NCBI GenBank assembly: GCA_963575745.1 | Contig: CAUYUJ010020549.1 | Coordinates: 95,001-159,000, forward strand | Length of the DNA: 64,000 bases | Direction: 5' to 3' | Source of the DNA: Prorocentrum cordatum | Taxonomy: Eukaryota > Sar > Dinophyceae > Prorocentrales > Prorocentraceae | Part shown: piece after piece, positions 1-8,594 of the stretch | Numbering within the stretch: position 1 is the first letter of the stretch | Layout of the letters: every line of letters starts with the position of its first letter | Made by a program: the position numbers and the translations under genes | The notes under the pieces: generated by a model | Database searches by the model: none | What the model saw: the letters and a program-made list of their open reading frames with translations, nothing else | Told to the model about the DNA's origin: nothing

Positions 1-405
1 GTCCCCTTCCCCCTCCTCCTCCTCCTCCTCCTCCTCCTCCTCCTCCTCCACAATCCTGTTCCCTTACGCGTACGTCCTCCCTGTCGCACACCGAGGCGTG
101 TCGGTAGGGCGGGCTGGGCGTTTCGCCTGAGACATCCTCACCGTTGATGGTCATTAATCTGGAACTTCGCAGCAGTTTCACCGATGGAGGGCGGGCCGTT
201 TTCAAAATGTGGTTCTCGTCCCAGCGCCGCGCACATTCGTTTTGAACATGTGCAATTGTTTCGCGGATGGAGGGCGGGGCGTTTTCAAAATGTGGCTGGT
301 GCCTTAGCGCCGCGCGCATTCGTCCTAAACGCTTGCAATCGTTTCACGGATGGAGGGCGGGCAGCTTTCAATATGAGGCTCTCGCCTACGCTCCATTCAT
401 ATGGC
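1..405. repeat. Left arm of a long inverted repeat with ~86-bp direct repeats
   Basis: The arm starts with a TCC microsatellite (about 12-50). A unique-looking segment follows (51-170) that contains cgtttcgcctgagacatcct. From about 178 there are three degenerate direct units of about 86 bp, each with a core like gatggagggcgggc followed by ttttcaaaatgtgg. The same blocks occur in the same order, reverse-complemented, at 600-960. The short ORF here is made of repeat units and is not taken as a gene. Confidence 0.75.
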
Positions 406-599
406 TAGTGTCTCATGAATTGTGTCTTGACGCGATGTAGGACTGTCAGGGCGCAGCAGTAACGTTGATTCGCTGGGAAGTCGCAGGAATGAAGTTCGCA
501 ACCTGACTGTTGCGTCTTGACGATCCTGAATCGGGCCAGAACGCCGTTCCTAGGACTTCAACACAGAGAATCAACATAAGTGTTGCACCCGCATAATCC
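406..599. other. Spacer between inverted-repeat arms
   Basis: About 190 bases separate the two arms. I see no gene, repeat or motif in it. Confidence 0.5.
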
Positions 600-960
600 G
601 GAATCCTTCCAACACGCCATTTCTGGTACGTTGATGATGGGAATCCGTGAAGCCCTTGCACAGTTTGTAAACGAATTTGCGCGGCGTTAATGCGAGAGCC
701 ACATTTTGAAAAGGAGCCGCCCTCAATCCGTGAAGCTCTTCCAATTTTTGAAAACGAATGTGCGCCGCGCTGAGGCGAGAGCCGCATTTTGACAACGACT
801 CGCCCTCAGGCCAATTTGTGAGCTTCAGAGTCAAACATGGTGAGGAAGTCTCAGGCGAAACGCCGGGCCCGCCCTAGAAACTGGCCTCGGGGTGCGACAG
901 GGAGACGCTGTTTATAAGGGAAAGGAAAGGAGAAGGAGGAGGAGGAGGAGGGGGCGGAGG
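600..960. repeat. Right arm of the long inverted repeat
   Basis: Read on the minus strand, this is the TCC microsatellite, then a segment sharing ctccctgtcgcac and cgtttcgcctgagac with 90-150, then two to three of the ~86-bp units. The arms are diverged, not identical, so this is an old duplication or a palindromic element. Confidence 0.75.
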
Positions 961-1527
961 AGGACCAGCAGGAGGAAGAGGAGGCGGAGGCGGAGGCGGA
1001 GGCGGCGGGCGGCGGCGGCGGCGGAGGAGGAGGAGGAGGAGGAGGCGGAGGAGGAGGAGGAGGAGGAGGAGGAGGAGGAGGAGGAGGAGGAGGAGGAGGA
1101 GGAGGATGATGAGAGGAGGAGGAGGAGAACGAGGAGGAGGAGGAGAACGAGGAGGAGGAGGAGGAGGAGGAGGAGGAAGAAGGGGCGGGGGGGAAGGAAG
1201 GGCGGGAGGGAGGGCGGGAGGCAGGGACGGAGGGAGGGAGGGAGGGAGGGAGGGAGAGATGATGAGGAGGAGGAGGAGGAGGAGGAGGAGGAAGAGGAGG
1301 AGGAGGAGGAGGAAGAGGAGGAGGAGGAGCAGGAGGAGGAGGAGGAGGGAGGAGGAGGGGAGGAGGAGGAGGAGGAGGAGGAGGAGGTGGAGGAGGAGGA
1401 GGAGGAGGAGGAGGAGGAGGAGGAGGAGTAGGACGAGGAGAAGGAGGAGGAGGAGGAGGAGGAGGAGGAGGAGGAGGAGGAGGAGGAGGAGGTGGAGGAG
1501 GAGGAGGAGGAGGAGGAGGAGGAGGAA
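923..1527. repeat. (GGA)n microsatellite, ~600 bp
   Basis: A nearly pure purine tract of GGA/GAG triplets with a few GGC, GAA and GGGA interruptions. All six frames stay open through it, which gives long poly-Glu, poly-Arg, poly-Pro and poly-Ser ORFs. These are composition artefacts, not genes. Confidence 0.95.
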
Positions 1528-1885
1528 GGCGCGTGCGCGATGCAATGACATACGAAACGAGACGACAACTCAGCAGGATGGCTGGGGAACGCACGTCTTG
1601 ACTGTTGTCGGAGGTCGTCGGATGCCTTCGAAGGGATCGAAGGGGCCTGGAACGGTTTCCCGAGGGTCTTTTCAAGTCTTGGGGCCCTCGGGGGTGCCTC
1701 TTGGGCGCACGCAGCCTGGCCAGGAAACTGTTCGCGGCTTCCCAGAAGCAGTCCAGGGCGACACAGGGTTTGAAGGTGGGTGGCCTCCCAGGGGCTCGTC
1801 CCTCTTGGGTGCCCTCCGGGCCATCTTCATTCGGGGCGTGTCGGGGGCATGCTGGGACCATCGAGCACGAAAGAGCCCCTTACCC

Positions 1886-2035
1886 TAATAACACGATGAA
1901 GACGTGGCCTCACTGAGGTCTTTGCACTGGGGATAACACATTTGGACGGTTTGGTTCGATACATCTGCAGGAAGGACCTCCTCATCCCTGATGTTTTTGG
2001 CCCTCCTGACTTAGGTCCCCTCTCGAAGGGTTTTG
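1886..2035 (+). repeat. Dispersed repeat family A, copy 1
   Basis: Shares aacacgatgaagacgtg, cactgaggtc, cacatctgca and a cttaggtccc...ggttttgg tail, in order, with 7843-8010. The second copy lies in a SEC63 intron, so the family is dispersed and not specific to one gene. Confidence 0.8.
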
Positions 2036-2449
2036 GTCCTTCACGGGGGTCCTGGGATCTTGGGCGGCGCCGTGGGGCTGCTCGGGAGCCTCGGAGCTGC
2101 CTGCGGCCGCCCAGGGGCCTGCTGGGCGGCGTTGCTGCCCCGGCTCGGCGCTGTCCGGGGGTGGCCTCCCCCCTCCTCTGCGCCCCCAGGAGGTCGAGGG
2201 CAGCGTTCGGTTTCCAAGCGTTCGAGGCTTGAGGTTTTCGGGCACGTTCGTTGGCTCTCGGCGGCTTCCTGGCCTCGGGATGCCTTCGAGCGGCTGCGCC
2301 TCGCCGAGGGCGCTCCTGGGGTGCCAGCTTCGCCCCGAACGGCCGCCAGAGAGCCAAGCTGTGACCCCCCAAAACCAGCCAGGGCAACGTTGAGGGGGCG
2401 TTGTGCTCGAGAGGTGCTGCATTGACCCCCCAATCGTCCACTCGTCGCC

Positions 2450-2600
2450 GTTAGTGGCCCGGCGCCCCGCCCCGCCCAGGAACGTGCGGCTTCGCCATCG
2501 GGGACCCTTCGCCGATCCGTCGGCGATGCATCGCCGGCTCCAGGTCGATTCTTCTCCCCCCTGAGCCGGCCCCCCGCACCGTTCCTCCTCCCCTCAGTCT
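2450..2600 (+). repeat. Dispersed repeat family E, copy 1
   Basis: Shares gtgcggcttcgccatcg, gtcggcgatg-type and ctccaggtcgat blocks with 21,170-21,520. The copy at 21 kb carries roughly 110 extra bases in the middle. Confidence 0.75.
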
Positions 2601-3121
2601 TGTGGGCCCCCGGGAGGGTCCAACGGATTCCGCCGAGGCCCCCCAGGGTGGCCTTGCACGCAGGGGCCTGCCGGGAAGCCGGGTACACGCGGCGTAGCCC
2701 GCCCAGGCGCGAGTTGGTTACACACATATGTGGCCGCATGCTTTTCGAGCGTGCGGCCCTCGTGCGGCAGGGTACGATGGCCTTCTCGCGTGCATGTGCC
2801 ACATGCGAATCCAGCCGTGCGCGTTTCCAGCTCAGGCTCTCTGGTGGCTTCGAGCGAGCTGCGATCCAAATACGGTGAAGGCATTGGATGAGGAAGCACT
2901 GGATAAGGGATTCAGGGTCTGGATGCCCGCGGAACTCCAATCGTGGAGTGGCCATGGGTACCACCGCCGCCACCCTCATTGGATAAGGAATCCTCCAGGG
3001 TCTGAAGCCTCCTAGGCAGATTCCTTAATGAACGCCCCCACCGTGGCAGTGCGGGACGCACCCGGAGGTCTGACGCTCCGCTGGTCCATGGGGCCAGCGG
3101 ACTTGTTCCGGGCAGCCGCAG

Positions 3122-3706
3122 GAGGAGGAGCTGCTGCGGTACGATGCGGACGCGTTCCTCTACTTTGCCCTCTGCATTCTGACCACAGTCCTCCTGCCGT
3201 GGACGTGGCTCCTCGCGAGGAGCATCTGGCATCCGAAACCGCCGACGGAGGATGACTTTGACCTGCGGGGCGTGGCCAAGCCAGAAACGATAGTGCGGAG
3301 GTGCACGACCTCCCATATGGAGGAGAAGCGTCGACGCGCTTTGGAGACGGCGCGGTCATGGAAGTACAGGCTGGGTGGTACGGTCAAGATGCAGCTGCTC
3401 GTGTTGACCGTGCTGTGGTTCTGTCTGGTCGCCGTCGTCTTCCAGGCGAGCACGAAGGCTCCGGAATTGCGGTCTTTCGATCCGTACGTTATCTTGGACA
3501 TACCCCGTGACGCCGACGCCGCGTCCATCAAGAAGGCCTACCGCAAGAAGTCCCTGGAGCTCCATCCAGACAAGAACCCGGACGACCCGATGGCCGCCGC
3601 CATGTTCCAGCAGGTCGCGAAGGCGCAGGCGGCCCTCACGGAGGAGTCGGCGAGGCGGAACTACGCGAAGTACGGCAACCCCGATGGCCCCTCTGGGAGG
3701 CCACAT
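3122..3706 (+). CDS. SEC63: SEC63 exon: two membrane segments and J domain
   Basis: First recognised exon of SEC63, the ER membrane J-protein that recruits the lumenal Hsp70 BiP to the Sec61 translocon. After acceptor ccgcag it encodes an acidic start and YDADAFLYFA, then TM1 (about 3149-3210), a cytosolic loop, TM2 (about 3389-3448) and a J domain with FDPYVILDIP, KKAYRKKSLE, an intact HPD (3563-3571) and KYGNPDGP, the typical SEC63 end of this domain. No in-frame ATG is present upstream, so at least one 5' exon is missing. The 3' end is uncertain: proline codon 3689-3691 is family-conserved, and a phase-0 GC donor is available after 3706. Assignment to SEC63 rather than another DnaJ protein rests on this exon plus the later Brl-domain exons. 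Confidence 0.92.
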
Positions 3707-3846
3707 GCGAGCCCTGCCCCCACCACCCCACGATTTCTAAGGGGGGGGTGGGGTTCACTTTGTTCGGGACCTCCCGAGCGATGTGAACCCTACCTCCCCC
3801 CTTGGAAATCGTGGGGTGGTGGGGACAGGGTTCGCATGTGGCCTCC
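3696..3846. repeat. Near-perfect inverted repeat filling SEC63 intron 1
   Basis: Arms 3696-3758 and 3783-3846 are about 63 bases each and nearly perfect reverse complements. They begin ggaggccacatgcga and end gttcac, and are separated by a 24-base loop that is itself partly palindromic. The arms occupy almost the whole intron between the J-domain exon and the third membrane segment. This is the structure expected of an introner derived from a DNA transposon. Confidence 0.9.
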
Positions 3847-3857
3847 TACCCTCGCAG

Positions 3858-3993
3858 ATGAAGGTCGGCATCGCGCTGCACCCCGCCCTGCTGGGCGGGA
3901 GGCAGCCCGAGCGAGAGAGCCAGCGCCGGACCCTGGTCGTGTTCTTCGTGCTCCTCTTCCTGCCGCCCCTCAGCCTCGTGTGCTGCTGTCTTG
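3858..3993 (+). CDS. SEC63: SEC63 exon: third membrane segment
   Basis: Begins after ctcgcag with MKVGIALHPALL, matching the conserved GIALP-type sequence that follows the J domain in SEC63. A hydrophobic stretch from LVVFFVLLFLPP to CCC (about 3930-3990) is the third membrane segment. I place the 3' end at a GC donor (ctt g|gc). The next exon resumes at ttag|gcacc, which keeps phase and gives a GTG-type loop. Past this point the frame runs into a GAC microsatellite coding poly-Thr, which I regard as intron. Confidence 0.85.
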
Positions 3994-4008
3994 GCGGCAC
4001 CTCGGGCG

Positions 4009-4230
4009 GGACGACTACGACAACGACAACGACGACGAGGACGGCGTCGGCTGCGACGCCGACGCAATGGACGACGGGGACGACGACGACCACGACGACC
4101 ACGACGACGACCACGAACACGAACACGAACACGACGCCGACGGCGAGGACGACGAGGACGGCGACGACGACGAGAAGGACGACGAGGACGCTGATGAGGA
4201 TCACGACCACGACGACGACCACGATAGGCC
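4009..4230. repeat. Degenerate (GAC)n tract in SEC63 intron 2
   Basis: Runs of GAC/ACG with CAC and GAG variants. It yields poly-Asp, poly-Thr and poly-Val ORFs in different frames, all artefacts. Confidence 0.85.
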
Positions 4231-4233
4231 GAG

Positions 4234-4391
4234 GATGAATCCTTTCAAGAGCGTTCCGGGACGCTCTCAGAGCGTTCTGGAACGCTCTGGGAAGGCCGCG
4301 ACGCCCGATACATCCTCCCGAGCCGCTGGATCTCAGAGATTCTCGATCTATCCTCACACGATTTGATCCTCGGCCTTGCGCCTCGTCTTAG
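4234..4391 (+). repeat. Dispersed repeat family B, copy 1, ending at a 3' splice site
   Basis: Contains palindrome-like agcgttccgggacgctct units, then cccgatacatcc, ggatctcagagattctcgat and a terminal cgtcttag. The copy at 34,650-34,808 has the same order and the same last bases. Here the terminal AG is the acceptor of SEC63 exon 3. Confidence 0.85.
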
Positions 4392-4563
4392 GCACCGGCA
4401 GCACGGCGGCTGGGGTGTGCGGGGAGACCCTGCGGATCTACGGCGCCTGCGTCGACGCCGAGACCCGGGCCGAAGACGGGCCAGGTCTGCTGGCCGCCTC
4501 CGTGGAGGCGCGCAGGATCTTCTTCAGCGACATCCGCCCGCTGGCCCGGGCCATGGCCGCCAG
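4392..4563 (+). CDS. SEC63: SEC63 exon: start of the Sec63/Brl domain
   Basis: Encodes GVCGETLRIYG then LLAASVEAR, matching the SEC63 element with ETLR...Y and LAASxEF just after the third membrane segment. The acceptor is cttag|gcacc (phase 1). I place the donor at ccag|gagag, a GA donor. The two bases left over join the t at 6014 to make a Ser codon, so phase agrees with the next candidate exon. Confidence 0.85.
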
Positions 4564-4589
4564 GAGAGTTCTCTTTTGCTTTGAAACAG

Positions 4590-5140
4590 TAATATGATTC
4601 TCATCCTTCGTACTCTTATTGCCATTCTTATCGGCATCATTATCGTCGTGATCACTATTATTCTTATTCTTCTTATTAGTATGATTAGCTGTATCATTGT
4701 TATTATCATTATTTTTTATTCGTATCATCACTATAATGGTTGGTGTTGTGGTTGTTGTTGTTATGCTATGTCTTCTTCTTATTCATAGTAGTATTGTTAT
4801 TCTTATTCGTATCATTATGCGTGCTATTTGTATTAGTATCGTAAGACGAGGAATTATTATCAATATTGAGTAATGGTATTATTGTTGTCGTTGGTGTTGT
4901 TGTTGTTATAATTGTTGTTCCTATTTTTTATAGAAAATGGTTATTATGTGTGGTTGTTGTTCTTCTTAGTAGCCTGATTATTCTTGTTATTCGTATTACC
5001 ATTATCATTATTATTATTCGTATTCGTATTATCATTGTTTATGTGTTTAATTAGTATCATCATTATCATTCGTGTTAGTATTGCATTCGTATTTTATATT
5101 TATCATTGTTGTTATTATCATTGATAATGTACAAATAACT
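4590..5140. repeat. AT-rich low-complexity tract in SEC63 intron 3
   Basis: About 550 bases of TTATT/TTGTT/ATTCGTATT-type degenerate repeats, in sharp contrast to the G+C-rich surroundings. It resembles the reverse complement of the AAT/ATACGAATAA tracts at 35.8-36.75 kb. Confidence 0.8.
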
Positions 5141-5447
5141 TGGCCATAACGCGCGTTAAACCCTGCCCTCTCACCTCAGATGGGGCCAGCCCCCGGTCCC
5201 CAGAGGGGAGGGCCAGCCCCCGGGGCCCCAGATGGCCCGGTGCGGCGACGGCTTCTCCAGGCCAGCGCGGTCGGGGCCCAGTGGCAGCACGCGCAGACGG
5301 CGCGCCTCCGTCTCGGCAGGCCCCGGGGCGTCTGGGCGGCGCTGGGCTCCCCCCTCCTAGAGCACCGGGACACGACGACCCTGGGAGGAGGAAAAGGTAC
5401 CCATACCCCTACCCCCCCTCGTCCGTTTTTTTGGGGGGGGAGCCTCA

Positions 5448-5568
5448 TGGGAGGCCCTCGTCGCCACCGCTCGATTCGCCTTTAAATTCAGGTCAGAACG
5501 CACCCCTGGAGAAGTCTGGGGGGTAGCGGTATCGGTACCTTTTGGTTTCCCCAGACCCAAGAGAGTTT
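5448..5568 (+). repeat. Dispersed repeat family F, copy 1
   Basis: Shares gggaggccctcgtcgccac, ggtcagaacgcacccc and gcggtatcggtacctttt with 6598-6728 and 32,877-33,002. It ends in a pyrimidine run and an ag (ggtttccccag). Confidence 0.85.
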
Positions 5569-5591
5569 TTGTTTAACCCTCTGGGCCGTAA

Positions 5592-5737
5592 CGCGGATGG
5601 GGGAGCGTAACGTTATGGGGAGGGAGCGCTGAGGAGGGGAGCGTAACGTCATGGGGGGAGGAGGAGGGGAGCGTAATGTTATGGGGGGTGTCCCCCCCCT
5701 CCCCCCCATAATGTAACGCTCCCCTCCTCAGTGCATC
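5592..5737. repeat. Tandem and inverted ggagcgtaacgttatgggg units
   Basis: Three direct copies of a ~19-bp ggagcgtaacgttatgggg-like unit (about 5600-5690) are followed by an inverted copy with cataatgtaacgctcccc. The flanking gctgaggagggg and cccctcctcagtgc extend the stem. It lies in SEC63 intron 3. Confidence 0.8.
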
Positions 5738-6013
5738 CCCGGGGCGCTGCCGCAGTGCATCCAGCACCGCAGCCTGGCGGTGGGGGGGGGGGGGGGGGGG
5801 GCGCTGCGTGGTACCCCCTCCCGCCCCTCCCCCCCCCTGACCTTCCAGAGTGTTAAGAATGGCCCTCCTGACCTACAGACCTATCTGGACTGCTTGAATC
5901 CTCGACAGGAAATACGGTGTCAAGGTTCGGGTGCTATTTTTCAGCCTTCCTGGAAGGTCAGCACCACCCCCCCACAGCACACGTTATGGCCGCGAATAAA
6001 AAATGCGCTTCAG

Positions 6014-6182
6014 TCACCCGATGCCGCTGCAAGAGGGCACGGTGGTGGAGGTCACCGGCGGGGCGCAGCTGCCGGGCCGCCGGGGCCAGGTCCGCACGGT
6101 GGGCGACCTGGCCTGCAGGGTGGATCTGCTGCCGGAGGTGCGGCCGGCCCCGGGGCAGAAGCCGCCCCCGCCAGAGAGCAAG
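6014..6182 (+). CDS. SEC63: Candidate SEC63 exon with KOW-like segment
   Basis: Opens after cttcag and encodes HPMPLQEGTVVEVTGG, GRRGQVRTVGDL and VDLLPEV, then a proline-rich tail. The EGxxVEVxGG...GxxGxV pattern looks like a KOW motif. Phase is correct with exon 3 upstream, and the GA donor aag|gagcc pairs with aag|gagtt at 6729; the shared caaggag is repeated at both ends of the intron. GC-rich third positions fit the neighbouring exons. A KOW-like insert is not a feature I know from SEC63, so this could belong to an alternative transcript or another gene. Confidence 0.5.
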
Positions 6183-6399
6183 GAGCCATGAGTATGTCGG
6201 GGCCTAAGCGACGCGGGTCAAGGCGTCAATGAAAGGGGAGTCAGCCAGAGCGCCAGATCTTGCAGGCTCCTGCAGAGCCAGGGGTGCACTGACTCAGTTT
6301 AGCGCGCAGGATCCTGCAGGATCCTGCAAGGCCTGACTGACTCTGGTTTGCACTGAGCCGGGTCAGTGCGTCCCCGAGTGTAGAACCCTGAGATCTTGG

Positions 6400-6555
6400 C
6401 GTGGCATTTTTTTCCCAACGGGCGTTTTCGCCAGGCTTCGGGTGGCTCCGGGGCCCTGACGGATCGATCCGGCTCGAAGAATGCCGCAGAAAGCTGGGGC
6501 CCCGTGATCTGGCCGTGATGTTTTGCGATGTTGATTTTTCTCGGAACGTCAGATC
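6400..6555 (+). repeat. Dispersed repeat family G, copy 1
   Basis: Shares gggcgttttcgccaggcttc, acggatcgatccggc and a tgatttttctcggaacgtcag end with 33,365-33,512. It lies in SEC63 intron 4. Fragments of its 3' end occur near 6813, 7124 and, reversed, 14,812. Confidence 0.8.
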
Positions 6556-6597
6556 CCAGGGAACGATAATTGATATACCACTACTCTTCCCACATTT

Positions 6598-6728
6598 TCG
6601 CCTTTTTGGGCCTCCTGGGAGGCCCTCGCCGCCACGGCCGGATTCGCCTCGAAGCTTTGCTCAGAGCACGCCTTGGGAGAGGTCCGGGGAGTAGCGGCAT
6701 GTCGGTATCTTCTTGGTCTCTCGCCAAG
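6598..6728 (+). repeat. Dispersed repeat family F, copy 2, ending at a 3' splice site
   Basis: Same block order as the copies at 5448 and 32,877. Its end, ggtatcttcttggtctc...ccaag, runs directly into the acceptor I assign at 6728/6729. Confidence 0.8.
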
Positions 6729-6812
6729 GAGTTGCCCCGGAAGTGCCTGACCGTCATCGAGCCCTGGGCGCCGTGCCCGTTCAGCGACCCGCCCACCCAG
6801 ACCCCCGACGTG
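6729..6812 (+). CDS. SEC63: Candidate short SEC63 exon
   Basis: Begins after ccaag with ELPRKCLTVIEPWAPC and ends near TQTPDV at a GT donor (gtg|gtgatt). It sits where SEC63 proteins have the short linker ahead of the ARxLLLxHL helix. Support comes from phase, codon use and the caaggag direct repeat shared with the end of the previous exon; I see no clear family motif. Confidence 0.45.
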
Positions 6813-7148
6813 GTGATTTTTTCGCAACGTCGACCCCCAGAGGTTTGGACCCCTTCCCCGGGACGTGTTTCTCGTCCTGAGCCTTTTTTTTGACGGTCCC
6901 GAGGCCGAGCGAGGCCCCCCGGAGGCCGAAAATCAAGGGAGGAAAATCCACCCGGACCAGAGAATTGGCGTTTACCAAACGGCCATGGGCGCTTACCAAA
7001 CAGCCTGCCCTGTTCGATTTCTTCTTTGAGTGCGCTTACTAAACGGCCTCGCTCGTCGGGGTGGTTATCATGGACCATGGGGGTGGATTTTTCACCCTCT
7101 TAGGAAACAGCGAGACACCTCCCGTCGTGATTGTTTCACAACGCGCGG

Positions 7149-7403
7149 GGGTCTGGCCTCCGCCGCCACGCGACGCTCCTGTGGGCCCACATGCGGCGCC
7201 TGCACGAGCGCATGGCGCCGCTCGTGCAGGCCGAGCTCACCGCGCTGCTGCGGCAGGCCCCCCGGCTGGGCCGCGCCATGGCCTCCGTGGCCGCGCGGGG
7301 CGAGGGCGACCGGGCCGAGCGGCTTGAGGCCCTGCGCGGAATCCTGTGCTTCCGGCGCTGCCTGGTCCAGGCCCTGGAGCCGGGCGACTCGCCGCTGCTG
7401 CAG
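7149..7403 (+). CDS. SEC63: SEC63 exon: Sec63 domain helices
   Basis: Encodes RRHATLLWAHMRRLHERM, LLRQAPRLGRAM and ILCFRRCLVQAL, a strong match to the helical Sec63 domain (LLLxAHM, PxLLxxSP, FRRClxQAL, PLLQ). The exon ends ctgctgcag|gtcatg with a GT donor. The 5' edge is unclear: a TGA lies in frame at 7128-7130 and no AG occurs between it and the first conserved codon. The acceptor is therefore non-canonical, or the exon begins at a changed site near cgcgg|ggg. Confidence 0.88.
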
Positions 7404-7650
7404 GTCATGTCAAGCATTGGCGAAGCGTCTTGGCGTGCCTATAGTCCTACCAGACAATACTCGAAGCACCTTTTGTGGTTCCCACGCAATGTTCTTAGAA
7501 CATGTATGGTTGGGACTGTTTTGTTTTTTTTACATCGGGTTTATGTTCCAAGAACCTTGTTTTTGTTCTGAGAACATTTTTGGGTTCTAAGAACATTTCG
7601 TGGTAGGGCCATAGGAATGCCTGGAATATCGGTCCCTGCTCAATCATGGA
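7404..7650 (+). repeat. Dispersed repeat family J, copy 1, at the 5' end of SEC63 intron 6
   Basis: Shares ggcgaagcg, tgcctatag, ccttttgtggttc, tatgttc-aagaac and cggtccctgctcaa, in order, with 8222-8440. Several gttctaagaac-type palindromes lie inside. Each copy begins just after the 5' splice site of its intron. Confidence 0.85.
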
Positions 7651-7842
7651 GAGCAAAACAACCCCCACAGTGGAGGCCCATGCCAAGAAGCACCCTGCTT
7701 GCCTCCAGGGTGCCCTGGGTTTCTCGGGTTTCCATGGTTTTGCTACGGAACGCGTGACGTTCCCACGCCAAACATCAATGGGCGTCCTGGGGTTCCAGTC
7801 TTGGGTTTCGTGTGGAAGGTTTCTTGTTCCACTGCAATCCTG

Positions 7843-8010
7843 ATAACACGATGAAGACGTGACCTGACTGAGGTCCCTGTCTTCGCCTTATAGCGGTCAC
7901 ACTTCTGGGCGGTTGAGTGCGGCACATCTGCAGAAAAGACCCCCCTATCCCTCGTGTCTGGGCCCTCCTCACTTGGGCCCCCACTCCCAAAGGCTTAGGG
8001 GCCCCTCATT
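7843..8010 (+). repeat. Dispersed repeat family A, copy 2
   Basis: Homologous to 1886-2035 over its whole length. It ends close to the 3' end of SEC63 intron 6. Confidence 0.8.
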
Positions 8011-8025
8011 GGTTAGAATCAGCAG

Positions 8026-8199
8026 GTGCCGCACGTCGACAAGAGCAGGCTGCCGCGCGGGCCGGCGCCGTCGCTGCACGAGCTGGTCGCCCCCGGCGGT
8101 GCGGCCGCCCTCGTGAAGCAGCTGGGGCTCACGCCGGAGCAGGGCCTGGACGTGCAGGCCTTCTGCCACCACGCCCCGCGCATCGAGCTCACGTGCACG
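8026..8199 (+). CDS. SEC63: SEC63 exon: fibronectin-like part of the Sec63 domain
   Basis: Begins after atcagcag with VPHVDKSRLPRG and contains GLTPEQGLDVQAFCHHAP and IELTCT, matching the QxPH...LSxEQxxDVxxFxxxxP region of SEC63. The upstream splice pair is cag|gtcatg and cag|gtgccg; the 6-bp gcaggt is present at both intron ends. The exon ends at acg|gtggag; the next exon starts gtggaggac, so the same 8 bases flank the intron. Confidence 0.92.
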
Positions 8200-8594
8200 G
8201 TGGAGGTTCCGGGGGCGAAGGACGGTATCAATCGAGCACTGGCGAAGCGCCGCGGCTTGCCTATAGGCCCACCAAGGACTGTTCTGAGAGCCTTTTGTGG
8301 TTCGCACGAGATTTTCTGAGAACCTTTCTGGCTGAGACTGTCTTGTTTTCACACATCGCGCTTATGTTCTAAGAACATGGCTTTTGTCGTGGTAGGCCTT
8401 TAGGAATGCCGGGACGGTCGGTCCCTGCTCAAATCAAATAAACTTTTCCGCCGTCGTGGACGCCTGCCCCTCGGGCGGCTGAAAGTTTATACCCCTGCGT
8501 GGTACCCTAGGGGTATGAGCTTTCGGCCGCCCCGGGGGTAGGCGTCCACGACGGCGGCGAAGTTCATTTGATACCGTTCTTCGCCCGCTGAGAG
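8200..8594. mobile_element. SEC63 intron 7 as an introner-like element: 8-bp TSD, TIRs, hairpin
   Basis: The 8-mer ggtggagg occurs at 8199-8206 and 8594-8601, and a single copy suffices to code the conserved VEDE. Just inside, gcgaaggacggtatcaa (8215-8231) faces its inverse at 8568-8584 (16 of 17 match). The right half is a second inverted repeat (about 8432-8505 with 8506-8572). The body is repeat family J. The GT donor comes from the left duplication and the AG acceptor abuts the right one. Confidence 0.85.

Larger units (their letters stand above)
1528..3121. other. SEC63: Repeat-rich stretch upstream of the first SEC63 exon found
   Basis: No exon is recognised. Parts (about 1660-1830 and 2030-2340) resemble the degenerate CTTGGG-type arrays seen later. 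Two dispersed-repeat copies lie at 1886-2035 and 2450-2600. A partial direct repeat with core cattggat occurs near 2880 and 2977. The missing 5' exon and promoter of SEC63 should lie here or left of the window. Confidence 0.5.

Noticed and set aside
851-1861. Long ORFs on both strands over the GGA tract
   Set aside because: Poly-Pro, poly-Glu, poly-Arg and poly-Ser translations arise in every frame from a triplet microsatellite; no non-repeat domain is attached.
5140-5526. Candidate SEC63 exon at 5180-5390
   Set aside because: G/C-rich and open in three frames, but no SEC63 motif, and the phases of 4563 and 6014 already join directly.
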